DNA from: Mycetocola_B reblochoni
Lineage (GTDB): Bacteria > Actinomycetota > Actinomycetes > Actinomycetales > Microbacteriaceae
Direction of reading: 5' to 3'
Length of the DNA stretch: 64,000 bases
NCBI RefSeq assembly: GCF_003667525.1
Contig: NZ_RCUW01000003.1
Span: 62,001 to 126,000 of the forward strand
The notes under the pieces are model-generated. The model was not told the DNA's origin. It was given only the letters and a program-made list of their open reading frames with translations, and ran no database searches. Within the stretch, counting starts at the first letter, position 1. Every line of letters starts with the position of its first letter. A program made the translations under genes and the position numbers. Shown here piece after piece: positions 35,420-45,251 of the stretch.

Positions 35420-36757
35420 CTACTTCGCGTTGTCCGCGGCGTCGGCCTCTGTTTGCGTGCTCTCCTCGGCGGGGGCCTCGTCCTCGGACGGCACGAAACC
35501 GCTGAGGTCGACCGCGGCACCGTTGGTGTCCGTGACCGTGACCTTCCCGAGCACGACCGCGAGCGCCTTGTTGCGCGCGACCTCGCCGACCATGGACGGG
35601 ATCTGGTTGTTCTCGTCGAGGATCTTGATGAACTCGCCCGGCTCCATGCCGTACTGCGACGCACCCTGGATGAGGTACTGGGTCAGCTCGTCCTGGTTGA
35701 CCTGGATGTTCTCCGCCTCGACGACGGTGTCCAGCAGGATCTGCTGCGCGAACGCCTTCTCGCTGGCCTCGGTGACCTCGGCGCGGTGCTCGTCGTCCTC
35801 GAGACGCTTCTCGCCCTCCAGGTGACGGTGCACCTCGTCCTCGACCAGCTTGGCCGGGACGGGCACCTCGACGGCCTCGAGCAGCGCCTCGACGAGCTTC
35901 TCGCGCGCCTGGTTGCCCTGGCCGAACGCGGCACGCTGGGCGACCTGCTCCGAGAGGCTGGCACGCAGCTCGTCGAGAGTGTCGAACTCGCTCGCGATCT
36001 GCGCGAAGTCGTCGTTCGCCTCGGCCAGCTCGCGCTCCTTGACAGCGGTGACGGTGACGCTGATCTCAGCGTCCTCGCCCTCGTGCTCCCCGCCCATCAG
36101 GGGCGCGGTGAAGGTGGTCGTCTCGCCGGCGGTCAGCGTGTCGACCGCCTCGTCGAGGCCCTTGATCAGCTCTCCCGAGCCGACCTCGTGGGAGATGCCC
36201 TCCGCACGGTCAACCTCGGCGCCGTCGATCGATGCGACCAGATCGAGCTGGACGAAGTCGCCCGTGGTGGCGGGACGGTCGACCGAGACAAGGGTGCCGA
36301 AGCGGGCGCGAAGACGCTCGAGCTCCTCGTCGACGTCGCTCTCGGCGGTCTCGACGGGGTCCACCTGAACGGTGATCGCGGCGTAGTCGGGGAGGGTGAC
36401 CTCGGGGCGCACGTCGACCTCGACCTCGACGACGAGGTCGCCGGAGAAGTCCTTGTCACTCGGCCACGTGGTGATGTCGGCCTCGGGCCGGCCCAGCACG
36501 CGGATGCTGTTGTCGGAGACGGCCTGGCGGAAGAACCCGTCGAGCCCCTCGTTGACGGCGTGCTCGAGCACAGCACCCTTGCCCACGCGCTGGTCGATGA
36601 TGGGCGGCGGCACCTTGCCCTTGCGGAAGCCGGGGATGTTGACCTGTTCAGCGATGTGCTCGTACGCGTGCGCGATGGCCGGCTTCAGATCATCCGGGGT
36701 GACCGTGATCGCGATCTTGACTCGCGTCGGGCTCAGCTGTTCGACGGTGGACTTCAC
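35420..36757 (-). CDS. tig: Trigger factor
   Basis: A ribosome-associated folding chaperone with peptidyl-prolyl isomerase. The 445-aa product shows the ribosome-binding signature '[13 protein letters not shown]' (around residues 39-51), a central FKBP-like domain, and an Ala/Glu-rich C-terminal chaperone domain with acidic tail. GTG 36757 has AGGAG 9 nt upstream. Located just after tRNA-Pro and upstream of clpP1P2, the classical tig-clpP-clpX order. Confidence 0.97.
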   Translation of the reverse strand: MKSTVEQLSPTRVKIAITVTPDDLKPAIAHAYEHIAEQVNIPGFRKGKVPPPIIDQRVGKGAVLEHAVNEGLDGFFRQAVSDNSIRVLGRPEADITTWPSDKDFSGDLVVEVEVDVRPEVTLPDYAAITVQVDPVETAESDVDEELERLRARFGTLVSVDRPATTGDFVQLDLVASIDGAEVDRAEGISHEVGSGELIKGLDEAVDTLTAGETTTFTAPLMGGEHEGEDAEISVTVTAVKERELAEANDDFAQIASEFDTLDELRASLSEQVAQRAAFGQGNQAREKLVEALLEAVEVPVPAKLVEDEVHRHLEGEKRLEDDEHRAEVTEASEKAFAQQILLDTVVEAENIQVNQDELTQYLIQGASQYGMEPGEFIKILDENNQIPSMVGEVARNKALAVVLGKVTVTDTNGAAVDLSGFVPSEDEAPAEESTQTEADAADNAK

Positions 36758-36806
36758 TCGTTGGATCTCCTGTAAATCGGGGACGTTCCCTCGTTCGTGG
36801 GAAGTG

Positions 36807-36883
36807 TGGTCGGGGCGACAGGATTTGAACCTGCGACTTCCCGCTCCCAAAGCGGGTGCTCTACCAAGCTGAGCTACGCCCCG
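36807..36883 (-). tRNA. tRNA-Pro (anticodon TGG)
   Basis: A 77-nt tRNA including encoded CCA. Acceptor CGGGGCG/CGCCCCG, anticodon stem CCCGC/GCGGG around loop TTTGGGA giving anticodon TGG, T-loop TTCAAAT. It lies 49 nt upstream of the tig start on the same strand. Confidence 0.97.
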
Positions 36884-37033
36884 AATGATCACACAACCGG
36901 ATGCCGGCTCCACGCACACGAATGCACGGCAGAGCCTCGGCAAGTCTAGTGCACGCCGCGGGCGGCACAGCCCATCGAGCCGATTTTCCTTTGCCCCCGC
37001 GCGACGGCTATGATCGGAAGGTCGTCACGACAC

Positions 37034-37107
37034 GGGGATGTAGCTCAATGGTAGAGCCTCAGTCTTCCAAACTGATGGTGCGGGTTCGATTCCCGTCATC
37101 CCCTCCA
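37034..37107 (+). tRNA. tRNA-Gly (anticodon TCC)
   Basis: A 74-nt tRNA including encoded CCA. Acceptor GGGGATG/CATCCCC, anticodon stem TCAGT/ACTGA around loop CTTCCAA giving anticodon TCC. A TATGAT -10 box at about 37010-37015 precedes it. Confidence 0.97.
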
Positions 37108-37145
37108 CCCCGCCTCGGCCCGCACCGGACATGTATCGTCACACC

Positions 37146-37370
37146 GTGACCGGCCGCGACGACACTCCCCCCGCCCCATCCGGGACGCCCAGCCTCCGTG
37201 TGCGCGTCCGCGCATCCATCGCGGTTGCGGTGCTCCTGCTTGGGCTGATCCTGGCGGCGAGCGGCCGCTACACCGCGGGGATCGTCGTCTGCGCGCTCGG
37301 TGCGGCCCTCTTCGCCTCCGCGACCCGCGCCACGGCACGGCGCGTTCGCGGAAACATGCGACGACGATGA
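37146..37370 (+). CDS. Small two-helix membrane protein
   Basis: About 74 aa with two hydrophobic segments ('ASIAVAVLLLGLILAASG' and 'AGIVVCALGAALFASA') and basic ends. Family not recognised. GTG 37146 lies 6 nt after TATCGT (37134-37139), fitting leaderless translation; ATG 37131 is an alternative that would cover that box. Confidence 0.65.
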   Translation: MTGRDDTPPAPSGTPSLRVRVRASIAVAVLLLGLILAASGRYTAGIVVCALGAALFASATRATARRVRGNMRRR

Positions 37371-37494
37371 ACCTCACCACCACCCGAGAAACACCAGGTA
37401 AAACCGGCGTTAGCCCAGCCTGCTCTTCCTTGCGGAATGCCCGAAGCTGAGTAGCGTTGACACCACAGAGACACACAAACGACAGGGAGCACTC

Positions 37495-37989
37495 ATGGCA
37501 GACACCACCACCACCACCACCACAATCCAGTCCAGCGTCGACCCTGACGTCGCCTCCGGCGTCGCGCAGTTCCTCGCCCCCGTCGTCATCGATCTGACCG
37601 CCCTCGTCGTGAACGGAAAGCAGGCGCACTGGCACGTGCGCGGCAGCAGCTTCATCGGCGTGCACGAGCTCCTCGACGACGTCGTGGCTCACGCTCAGGA
37701 GTGGGCGGACCTCGCCGCGGAGCGCATCGTCGCCCTCGGGCTCCCCGTCGACGCTCGGCTCTCCACCGTCGCGGCGAAGACCACGACCCCGGAGCTGACG
37801 GCAGGATTCAGCCAGATCGGCAACACGATCGCCGAGGTCGTCGCCCAGATCGACGCGATCCTCGTGAGCGTCAACACCGCGGTCGCCGAGCTCGACGAGA
37901 TCGACCCGAGCAGCCAGGACGTCGCCATCGAGATCGCTCGAGGCCTCGACAAGGACCGCTGGTTCCTGTCGGCGCACGTCAGCGCCTGA
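37495..37989 (+). CDS. dps: Dps-family ferritin-like DNA-binding protein
   Basis: Dps stores iron and protects DNA under oxidative stress. The 164-aa product has the ferroxidase motif 'GKQAHWHVRGSSFIGVHELLDDVVAHAQEWADLAAER' (around residues 42-77) with the expected His, Asp and Glu ligands. A short Thr-rich N-terminal tail lacks the Lys-rich DNA-binding tail of E. coli Dps. An AGGGAG ribosome site precedes the ATG. Confidence 0.95.
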   Translation: MADTTTTTTTIQSSVDPDVASGVAQFLAPVVIDLTALVVNGKQAHWHVRGSSFIGVHELLDDVVAHAQEWADLAAERIVALGLPVDARLSTVAAKTTTPELTAGFSQIGNTIAEVVAQIDAILVSVNTAVAELDEIDPSSQDVAIEIARGLDKDRWFLSAHVSA

Positions 37990-38022
37990 CGACCCGTCCC
38001 GTCTGAGGACGGCCCGTCTCGC

Positions 38023-38064
38023 CGGTGAGGGCGGGAGACCCATCCGGGTCTCCCGCCCTCACCG
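38023..38064. terminator. Strong bidirectional terminator between dps and nei2
   Basis: A perfect 19-bp inverted repeat with a 4-nt loop (38042-38045), placed between convergent dps and nei2. It is the longest perfect hairpin I found in the window. Confidence 0.85.
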
Positions 38065-38078
38065 CGTTCGGCCCCGCG

Positions 38079-39068
38079 TCAGCGCTGGCACGACGGGCAC
38101 CAGTACAGCTTGCGCGCGCCGAGCTCCTCGAGGACGATGTTCGTCCCGCACACCCGGCAGGGAAGCCCCTCGCGCTTGTAGACCCAGTGCCGGTCAGCCA
38201 GCGTGGCCATCGCACGACGATTCTCCTCCGGCGAGAGCCCGTCCATCGTCATCATCTGCCCCGTCTCGACGCCGATGCGCAGCAGTCGCGACCAGTCCTG
38301 CCAGAGTGCCGCGGCGGTGTCCTCGCTCAGCGCCCGTCCGGGCGTGTGCGGGTTCAGCCTGGCCCGGAACAGCAGCTCCGCGCGATAGACGTTCCCGATC
38401 CCGCTGACCACGCTCTGGTCCATCAGGAGCAGTGCGATCGCCGTCCTCCGCCGACGGACGGCCGCGACGAACGCCTCCTGCGCCCGCGGTCCGTCGTCGT
38501 GGAGGGGGTCGGGGCCCAGCCGATCGATGACGGCCTGCACGCCCGCGCCGTCTGTCACCACGCAGGCGGTGGGACCGCGCAGGTCCGCGAGCTGCTCATC
38601 GGTGAGCAGCCGGGCCCTGACCTGACCGACCGGTACGGGAGGGAAGCTCTCCCCCGCCGCATCGAGGGCCCTGGTCTGCTCGGACATCCGCAGACGGCTC
38701 ACGCGGGGCGCCCCGATGCTGGACACCGAGTCTTCCCCTCCCACGTCGGTCGGCTCGGGAAGCTGGGTCCCGCGCTGGTTCGTCTGACCCATCCGTCCCT
38801 GCGCCGAGGCGATCGTCGGATCGGTGAGGATACGACCGGCGAAGTCCCACGCCCCGTAGAGTCCGAGATGCACGCGCAGCCAGCGGTCGCCGTCGAACTC
38901 GGCGAACATCTGCTTGCCGACCGCGAAGACACGGTTGAGCGTCCTCCCGTCCAGCTCCGCGGCGCCCGCCGCGAAGCGCCCCTGCGGCGAGGAGACGGCG
39001 ATCCGCTTGCCGACGAAGTTCGCGTCGAACTGCCGGGCGATGCGGTGGACGGAGTGCCCCTCAGGCAT
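38079..39068 (-). CDS. nei2: Fpg/Nei-family DNA glycosylase (Nei2-like, endonuclease VIII type)
   Basis: Removes oxidised bases with associated lyase activity. The 329-aa protein begins 'MPEGHSVHRIARQF', with the catalytic Pro2 and Glu3 after Met removal, contains the H2TH block 'QSVVSGIGNVYRAELLFRARLNP', and ends with a four-Cys zinc finger (CRVC...CPSC). The MPEG start and 'HSVHR' fit Nei2 more than Fpg (MPELPE). ATG 39068 overlaps the rpiB end by 8 nt, so the two are coupled. Confidence 0.93.
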   Translation of the reverse strand: MPEGHSVHRIARQFDANFVGKRIAVSSPQGRFAAGAAELDGRTLNRVFAVGKQMFAEFDGDRWLRVHLGLYGAWDFAGRILTDPTIASAQGRMGQTNQRGTQLPEPTDVGGEDSVSSIGAPRVSRLRMSEQTRALDAAGESFPPVPVGQVRARLLTDEQLADLRGPTACVVTDGAGVQAVIDRLGPDPLHDDGPRAQEAFVAAVRRRRTAIALLLMDQSVVSGIGNVYRAELLFRARLNPHTPGRALSEDTAAALWQDWSRLLRIGVETGQMMTMDGLSPEENRRAMATLADRHWVYKREGLPCRVCGTNIVLEELGARKLYWCPSCQR

Positions 39069-39549
39069 CGATGCGCTTGCCGGCGATGTGACCGGTCTGC
39101 TCGTACTCCCGCAGCTGTGCGATACGACGCGCGTGGCGCTCCTCACCGCTGAACGGTTCCGCGATGAACGCGTCGATGAAGGCGATCGCCTCGTCCTCGC
39201 TGTGCTGCCTGGCCCCGATGGAGATCACGTTCGCGTCGTTGTGCTGCCGGGCGAGCACGGCCGTCGAGTGGTTCCAGACGAGCGCGGCGCGCGCCCCGAC
39301 CACCTTGTTCGCGGCGATCTGCTCGCCGTTCCCCGAGCCGCCGAAGACGACGCCGAGCGCATCGACGCCGTCCTGCTGATCGCGCACGGTCGCCCTGGCC
39401 GCGTTGATGCAGAACGAGGGGTAGTCGTCGAGCGCGTCGTACTCCTCCGGGCCGTGGTCGACGACGTCGTGACCGTTGGCGCGAAGGTGGTCCTGAAGGC
39501 GACGGGAGAGGTCCAGACCGGCATGGTCGGTCGCAATGTGGATTCGCAT
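39061..39549 (-). CDS. rpiB: Ribose-5-phosphate isomerase B
   Basis: Interconverts ribose-5-phosphate and ribulose-5-phosphate. The 162-aa product begins 'MRIHIATDHAGLDL' and has 'VFGGSGNGEQIAANKVVGARAALVWN' with the family's SGNGE motif. Length is normal. CAGAAT (39556-39561) lies 6 nt before the ATG, so it is probably leaderless. Confidence 0.95.
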   Translation of the reverse strand: MRIHIATDHAGLDLSRRLQDHLRANGHDVVDHGPEEYDALDDYPSFCINAARATVRDQQDGVDALGVVFGGSGNGEQIAANKVVGARAALVWNHSTAVLARQHNDANVISIGARQHSEDEAIAFIDAFIAEPFSGEERHARRIAQLREYEQTGHIAGKRIDA

Positions 39550-39583
39550 GCCCCCATTCTGGCCGACGCCGGGGCCCCGTCGC

Positions 39584-40186
39584 TCAGTCGAAGATCGGGC
39601 CGACCGTCCGTGTGCGCTTCAGCTCGAAGAACCCGGGGTACGACGCGGCCGCCAGCACCCCGTCCCAGAGCCGGACCGCGTCGTCTCCGCGCGGCGTCGG
39701 GGACACGACGGGCCCGAAGAACGCGGTCCCCGCGACGGCGACGATCGGCGTGCCCACGTCCTCCCCCACGCGGGAGATTCCCTCGTGGTGCGAGCGGCGC
39801 AGCGCCGTCTCGTCATCGTCCTCGGCGGCGGACGCCAGCGCGGCGTCGGCACCGGCCTCCGCGAGCGACTCGGCGATGATCGCGTCCGTGTCGGTGCGGG
39901 AGTCCAGGTGGATCCGCCGGCCGAGCGCATCGTAGAGCGGCTTCACGATCTGCTCGCCCTGGAGCTGCTCCGCCGCCGCCACGACACGGGCGAAGCGGAT
40001 CGCCCTGGCGAACGCCGCCGCGTGCTCGTCGTCGACCTCACGGTTCTCGTTGAGCACCGCGAGGCTCATGATGTGCCAGTGGACGTCCAGATCCCGGTGC
40101 GCCGAGACCTCGTCCACCCAGCGGGAAGTCATCCACGCCCAGGGGCACACGGGATCGAACCAGAAGTCAACGCGTTCGGCAGTCAT
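39584..40186 (-). CDS. DsbA-family oxidoreductase, homologue of mycothiol-dependent nitroreductase Rv2466c, CPWA active site
   Basis: A 200-aa cytoplasmic thioredoxin-fold protein with helical insert. The N-terminus 'VDFWFDPVCPWAWMTSRWVDEV' and 'HIMSLAVLNENREVDDEHAAAF' match the Rv2466c family, which uses mycothiol to reduce nitroaromatics and disulfides. The family normally has CPWC; here the second cysteine is Ala17, leaving Cys14 alone. The cis-Pro region 'DVGTPIVAV' is kept. A monothiol mechanism using mycothiol would still be possible. The start at 40186 lacks a strong ribosome site. Confidence 0.88.
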   Translation of the reverse strand: MTAERVDFWFDPVCPWAWMTSRWVDEVSAHRDLDVHWHIMSLAVLNENREVDDEHAAAFARAIRFARVVAAAEQLQGEQIVKPLYDALGRRIHLDSRTDTDAIIAESLAEAGADAALASAAEDDDETALRRSHHEGISRVGEDVGTPIVAVAGTAFFGPVVSPTPRGDDAVRLWDGVLAAASYPGFFELKRTRTVGPIFD

Positions 40187-40340
40187 GAGACAACCACACC
40201 ACATCTCCGGCCCGTCCGCGAGCGATGTCAGGCGGCACCGCCCCTCGGCTCCAGCACACTCCGTCATCATCCGGCCGCGGGGCCGGCCGGGTCTACGCTT
40301 GGACACGGACACGATCCCCGAAACGTCAGGAGTACGCACC

Positions 40341-42887
40341 GTGCCAGGAGAAAACCTCACCCGCGACGAGGCGGTCGCCCGCCGCGCCGTCGTCAGCACC
40401 GACAGCTACGACATCGCCCTCGACCTCACCACGGGGCCGGAGACCTTCCACAGCATCACCACCGTGCGATTCCGCGCCACCCCCGGCGCCTCGACCTTCA
40501 TCGACGCCCTGACCGACCGGGTCCACCGTGTCGAGCTGAACGGCGTCGAGCTCGACGCGGCAGCCGTCGCCGACGGGGTGCGCATCGACCTGACCGGGCT
40601 CGCCGAGGACAACACGCTCGTCGTCGATGCCGACTACCGCTACACCAACACCGGCGAGGGCCTGCACCGTTTCGTTGACCCCGTCGACGGTGAGGTGTAC
40701 CTGTACAGCCAGTTCGAGGTGCCCGACTCCCGCCGGGTGTTCGCCGTCTTCGAGCAGCCGGACCTCAAGGCCGCGTTCCGCTTCACGGTTACGGCGCCGA
40801 GCGCCTGGCAGGTCGTGTCCAACTCCCCCACCCCCGAGCCCGTCGCCGTCGACGACGAGCGATCCCGGTGGGAGTTCGCCCCGACGCAGCGGATCTCCAG
40901 CTACATCACCGCCCTCATCGCCGGCCCCTACGCCGTGGAGCGCGGCGAGCTGACCAGCTCGGACGGTCGGACCATCCCGCTCGGCGTCTTCGCCAGGCGC
41001 AGCCTCGCGGAGCACCTGGACACCGACTACATCCTCGAGAAGACCCGTCAGGGCTTCGCGTACTTCGAGGAGCGCTTCGACTACCCGTACCCCTTCGAGA
41101 AGTACGACCAGCTCTTCGTCCCCGAGTACAACGCCGGGGCGATGGAGAACGCCGGAGCCGTCACGTTCACCGAGGCCTACGTCTTCCGCTCCAAGGTCAC
41201 TGACGCGGTCAAGGAGCGACGCGTCGTCACCATCCTCCACGAGCTCGCGCACATGTGGTTCGGAGACCTGGTCACGATGACCTGGTGGAACGACCTGTGG
41301 CTCAACGAGTCCTTCGCCGAGTGGGCCTCGACGATCGCGACCGCCGAGGCGACCGAGTGGACCGAGGCGTGGACGACGTTCCAGGCGATGGAGAAGAGCT
41401 GGGCGTACCGCCAGGACCAGCTGCCGAGCACCCACCCGATCGTGGCGAACATCCGCGACCTCGAGGACGTCCAGGTCAACTTCGACGGCATCACCTACGC
41501 CAAGGGCGGCTCGGTGCTCAAGCAGCTCGTCGCCTGGGTCGGCGAGGACGCGTTCTTCCGCGGCGTCGCCGCCTACTTCGCCGCGCACGCCTTCGGCAAC
41601 ACTCAGCTGTCCGACCTGCTCGTCGAGCTCGAGAAGGCGAGCGGGCGCGACCTCTCCGGCTGGTCCACGGCCTGGCTGGAGACGGCGGGGGTGAACACGC
41701 TCCGGCCCGAGATCTCCGACGCCCCCGACGGCACCATCGCGTCGTTCGCGATTCTGCAGAGCGCACCGGAGGACTACCCCACTCTGCGTCCGCACCGGCT
41801 CGCGATCGGGCTCTACGATCTGGTCGAGGGCTCGCTCGTCCGGGTCGACCGGATCGAGACCGACATCTCCGGCGAGAGGACCGAGATCCCCGAGCTGGCC
41901 GGCCGTGCGCGTCCCGCTCTCATCCTCATCAACGACGACGACCTCGCGTACGCGAAGATCCGGCTCGATGAGCGATCGCAGAGCACCGCGACGGAGAACC
42001 TCTCCCGGATCACCGACCCGCTCGCCAGGGCGCTGGTGTGGGGTGCGGTCTGGGACGCGGTGAGGGACGCCGAGACGCCCGCGAGCGAGTACATCGACCT
42101 GGTGCTCGGCAACATCGCGGCGGAGACCGAGTCGACGACGCTGCGCATCCAGCTCGCCCAGCTCCAGACCGCGGCCAGCAGCTACGTCGCCCCCGAGCAC
42201 CGGCAGGCGCAGCTCGATCGCGTCGGCGACGCGTTGCTCGACCTCGCCCGCGAGGCGGCACCGGGAAGCGACGCGCAGTTCCAGTTCACGACCGCCTTCG
42301 CGCAGGTCGCGCACACCGAGGCGCAGCTGGACGCCGTCGCCGCGCTGAGGGAGGGCCGTGAGGTCCTCGACGGTCTCACCGTCGACACCGACCTGGCCTG
42401 GGTTCTGCTGACCGCGCTCGCGGCGGGGGGACGCGTCGACGACGCGGTCATCGACGCCGCCCTGGCGGAGGACAACACGGCGACCGGTCAGTCGTCCGCC
42501 GCGCAGGCTCGGGCCGCTTTGCCGGGGGCGGAGGCGAAGGCCAGGGCGTGGGCGTCGGTCGTCGACCTCGACACCCTTCCCAACAGCCAGGTCCGTTCGA
42601 CGGGTCTCGGCTTCCTCCGGGCACACGATCCGGAGGACCTCGCCCCCTACGTCGACCGCTACTTCGCCGAGATCGAGCGGCTCTGGAACGAGCGCAGCTA
42701 CAAGATCGCCGAGTACATCGTGCTGGGGTTCTACCCGCTTCCGCTCCTCGACGATGCGCTCGTCGAGGCGACCCGGTCGTGGCTGAGCGCCCACCCCGAA
42801 GCGACGGCGCTCCGCCGTCTCCTGAGCGAGCACCTCGCCGTGGTCGAGAGGGCGCTCGCGGCCAGGGAGCGCGACGCCAGGGGCTGA
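40341..42887 (+). CDS. pepN: Aminopeptidase N (M1 family)
   Basis: A zinc aminopeptidase of 848 aa. It has 'GAMENAGAVTF' (residues 266-276), 'HELAHMWFGD' (300-309) and the third ligand Glu at about 323 in 'LNESFAEW'. The C-terminal ERAP1-like helical domain is complete. GTG 40341 is preceded by AGGAG at 8-nt spacing. Cytoplasmic peptide turnover is the expected role. Confidence 0.97.
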   Translation: MPGENLTRDEAVARRAVVSTDSYDIALDLTTGPETFHSITTVRFRATPGASTFIDALTDRVHRVELNGVELDAAAVADGVRIDLTGLAEDNTLVVDADYRYTNTGEGLHRFVDPVDGEVYLYSQFEVPDSRRVFAVFEQPDLKAAFRFTVTAPSAWQVVSNSPTPEPVAVDDERSRWEFAPTQRISSYITALIAGPYAVERGELTSSDGRTIPLGVFARRSLAEHLDTDYILEKTRQGFAYFEERFDYPYPFEKYDQLFVPEYNAGAMENAGAVTFTEAYVFRSKVTDAVKERRVVTILHELAHMWFGDLVTMTWWNDLWLNESFAEWASTIATAEATEWTEAWTTFQAMEKSWAYRQDQLPSTHPIVANIRDLEDVQVNFDGITYAKGGSVLKQLVAWVGEDAFFRGVAAYFAAHAFGNTQLSDLLVELEKASGRDLSGWSTAWLETAGVNTLRPEISDAPDGTIASFAILQSAPEDYPTLRPHRLAIGLYDLVEGSLVRVDRIETDISGERTEIPELAGRARPALILINDDDLAYAKIRLDERSQSTATENLSRITDPLARALVWGAVWDAVRDAETPASEYIDLVLGNIAAETESTTLRIQLAQLQTAASSYVAPEHRQAQLDRVGDALLDLAREAAPGSDAQFQFTTAFAQVAHTEAQLDAVAALREGREVLDGLTVDTDLAWVLLTALAAGGRVDDAVIDAALAEDNTATGQSSAAQARAALPGAEAKARAWASVVDLDTLPNSQVRSTGLGFLRAHDPEDLAPYVDRYFAEIERLWNERSYKIAEYIVLGFYPLPLLDDALVEATRSWLSAHPEATALRRLLSEHLAVVERALAARERDARG

Positions 42888-42913
42888 CGTCTCACCTCGA
42901 ACGGCGACATCCG

Positions 42914-42945
42914 GACGGCCCGTGCACAGGAGTGCGCGGGCCGTC
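42914..42945 (+). terminator. Hairpin terminator after pepN
   Basis: GACGGCCCG/CGGGCCGTC with an inner TGCAC/GTGCG extension closes over a 4-nt loop, 27 nt past the pepN stop. Confidence 0.65.
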
Positions 42946-43033
42946 TGGCGTTGCCGCCGCGCGCCGCCGGCACACAGCCCGGTCACCGGCGGCGTCAAGC
43001 GCTCACCCAGTGGGCCGTCGGTAGACTTGCGGC

Positions 43034-44053
43034 ATGGATGAAAAGGACGTAGCCGACGCCGTCACCGGCTTCTTCGACTCCCCCCTCGGCATCGCCGTCC
43101 ACGTCGCCATCGCGATCGTCGCCACCGTCGTCCTGATCTGGCTGCTGCACTTCGTGATCCAGCGCGTCGTCGATCAGATCGTCAACGGGGTGAAGAAGAC
43201 CCAGGGCGCCGAGGACACGCAGGCGCTGAACGCGTCGCCGTTGGCGACGGTCAGGGTGGTGCAGCGCACGCGCACCATCGGCTCCGTGCTGACCAACATC
43301 GTCAACGTGGTCGTCGTCGTTGTCGCGGTGGCGTACATCACCGAACTCCTTGCACCGAACCTGCTCGGCTCGCTCTCACTGCTGACCGCGGCGGTCGGCG
43401 CCGGCCTCGGTTTCGGAGCCCAGAACATCGTCAAGGACGTCTTCAACGGACTGTTCATGGTCATGGAGGACCAGCTCGGCGTCGGCGACGTCGTCAACGT
43501 CAACGTGACCGGCAGCGAGGTCGCCGGTGTCGTGGAGCGCGTCGGTGTCCGCGTCTCCCAGATCAGGGACGTGAACGGGACGCTCTGGTACATCCGCAAC
43601 GGTGAGGTGATCCGCCTCGGCAACATGTCGCAGGGCTGGACACGCATCATCATCGACACTGCGATTCCGTACTCGGCCGACGTCGACGACGTCCAGGAGA
43701 AGATGCTCGCCACCGCCGTGGGGATGAGCAAGGAGCCGAAGTGGCGTAACCGCGTCATCGACAAGCCCGAGCTGTGGGGGATCCAGTCGATCTCGGAGGA
43801 CAACATCGTCCTCCGCCTGGTGATGCGCACCAGAACCAGCGCCAAGGACGATGCTTCCCGCGAGCTGAGGTCCCGGCTCAAGCACACCCTCGACGAGCTC
43901 GGCGTCCAGCCCCCGTCGCTCGCCGCGGTCGCGTTGGCCGGCATTGAGGACGTGCACAGCGTCACCGGTGCGCACCCGCCCCGCACCCGCCCCGTCTCGG
44001 TCGTGAACGAGGCGCCCCGGATCGTCAAGCCGCGCAAGGGCAAGCGACAGTGA
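43034..44053 (+). CDS. MscS-family small-conductance mechanosensitive channel
   Basis: A 339-aa channel with membrane segments near residues 17-38, 78-100 and 105-130. The pore helix '[39 protein letters not shown]' carries the MscS Gly/Ala pattern. A cytoplasmic beta domain and a basic tail follow. It opens under hypo-osmotic shock. TAGACT at 43022-43027 lies 6 nt before the ATG, so it is probably leaderless. The globin gene overlaps its end. Confidence 0.93.
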   Translation: MDEKDVADAVTGFFDSPLGIAVHVAIAIVATVVLIWLLHFVIQRVVDQIVNGVKKTQGAEDTQALNASPLATVRVVQRTRTIGSVLTNIVNVVVVVVAVAYITELLAPNLLGSLSLLTAAVGAGLGFGAQNIVKDVFNGLFMVMEDQLGVGDVVNVNVTGSEVAGVVERVGVRVSQIRDVNGTLWYIRNGEVIRLGNMSQGWTRIIIDTAIPYSADVDDVQEKMLATAVGMSKEPKWRNRVIDKPELWGIQSISEDNIVLRLVMRTRTSAKDDASRELRSRLKHTLDELGVQPPSLAAVALAGIEDVHSVTGAHPPRTRPVSVVNEAPRIVKPRKGKRQ

Positions 44054-44469
44054 GCCAGGGCGGCAACCTGATGGGGAACGGCGCGTCCCCCCTCGGCCCG
44101 TCGTTTTTCGATCAGGTCGGCGGACACGACTTCTTCGCCGCGCTGGTCGCGGAGTTCTACCGCGGTGTCGCCGAGGACGAGGTGCTCCGTCCGATGTACC
44201 CGGAGGAGGACCTCGGCCCGGCGGAGCGCCGGATGCTGATGTTCCTCGAGCAGTACTGGGGCGGCCCGACCGACTACAGCCAGGAACGCGGCCATCCGCG
44301 GCTGCGAATGCGACACGCACCGTTCCCCGTGACCCCCGATGCGCGTGAGCGCTGGCTCCGGCACATGCGCCGCGCCCTCGATTCCGTCGACATCTCTCCG
44401 TTGCACGAGGCGGAGCTGTGGGACTACCTGGAGCGCGCGGCCACCGCCATGGTGAACCGCTCGGAGTGA
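44050..44469 (+). CDS. Truncated haemoglobin, group II (GlbO type)
   Basis: A 139-aa 2-on-2 globin. '[37 protein letters not shown]' and '[31 protein letters not shown]' contain group II marks: the CD1 region and the proximal His in 'MRHAPF', with Trp G8 in 'ERWLRHM'. It may bind O2 or detoxify NO and peroxide. GTG 44050 overlaps the mscS stop (GTGA). Confidence 0.93.
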   Translation: MSQGGNLMGNGASPLGPSFFDQVGGHDFFAALVAEFYRGVAEDEVLRPMYPEEDLGPAERRMLMFLEQYWGGPTDYSQERGHPRLRMRHAPFPVTPDARERWLRHMRRALDSVDISPLHEAELWDYLERAATAMVNRSE

Positions 44470-44475
44470 GCACCG

Positions 44476-44505
44476 CGACGCGGCTCCCGCGAGCGGTCCG
44501 CGTCG
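44476..44505. terminator. Hairpin between convergent globin gene and hypothetical gene
   Basis: CGACGCGG and CCGCGTCG form an 8-bp stem between the globin stop and the minus-strand stop at 44506. Confidence 0.5.
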
Positions 44506-45171
44506 TCAGGCGCCGGGAGCGTGACGGACGAGGACATGCCCGGCCCTGGAGCTGAGGCGCAGCCAACGCCCGGAGCCAAACAGCCGGAGCGTCTCCGCCT
44601 CGTCGGGGATGAAGCCGAGGCTGTCAGCCGCGAGTGCCGCCGCAGCCGGAGCGCCCCCTAACCGGTCGTCCGCCGGCGCCCACACCTCGGCGCGCACCCG
44701 GTCGACGACGGCTTCTCCCGGTGACTGCGGAAGCGCCGTGGCGACGGCGGCGATGCCGTCCGTCGCCACGCGGGCCACGACCGCTGCAGGCAGTTCATCG
44801 AGGAGCCGCCAGTCCCCGCGCGGCACGACAGTGCCGGCCCACGAGACGTGTTGCTCCGCGTCCGGCAGCCGAAGCAGGACGTGGCCGTCCTCGGTCAGCT
44901 GGGCCGGGCGCGCGATCCGCTCCGTGACGGCCCTGACGTCCACGACCCGGTCGCTTCGTGCGCCGGAGTGCTCGCGCATCGCCCTCATGCCCAGCACGGT
45001 CGGCGACCGGTCCAGGATCCCCTTCGGCACGAGCACCGGAACGGTCACCGTCAGGACCCCCTCGGTCGCGGCGAGTCGCACCGCGTCGGGCGTGAGGCGG
45101 AGCGCTCGACCCAGGAACACGGACAGATCCGAGACGGCGTGCGAGTCGGTGAGGAGCAGGGCGTCGGGCAC
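44506..45171 (-). CDS. Hypothetical protein
   Basis: A 221-aa soluble protein of even composition with no recognised domain. It has 'VSDLSVFLGRALRLTPDAVRLAATEGVLTVTVPVLVPKGILDRSPTVLGMRAM', then 'VDVRAVTERIARP' and a C-terminal 'GFIPDEAETLRLFGSGRWLRLSSRAGHVLVRH'. No membrane segments. TAGCGT (minus strand, about 45179-45184) is 7 nt before GTG 45171, so it is likely leaderless; longer upstream frames are low quality. It is divergent from tesB. Confidence 0.75.
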   Translation of the reverse strand: MPDALLLTDSHAVSDLSVFLGRALRLTPDAVRLAATEGVLTVTVPVLVPKGILDRSPTVLGMRAMREHSGARSDRVVDVRAVTERIARPAQLTEDGHVLLRLPDAEQHVSWAGTVVPRGDWRLLDELPAAVVARVATDGIAAVATALPQSPGEAVVDRVRAEVWAPADDRLGGAPAAAALAADSLGFIPDEAETLRLFGSGRWLRLSSRAGHVLVRHAPGA

Positions 45172-45251
45172 GGTCTCAACGCTAACCGAGACCAAGACCA
45201 ACACGCCCGCCCTGGCACGCGACGACGGCTGCTCTGCGGGACAATGGGGGC

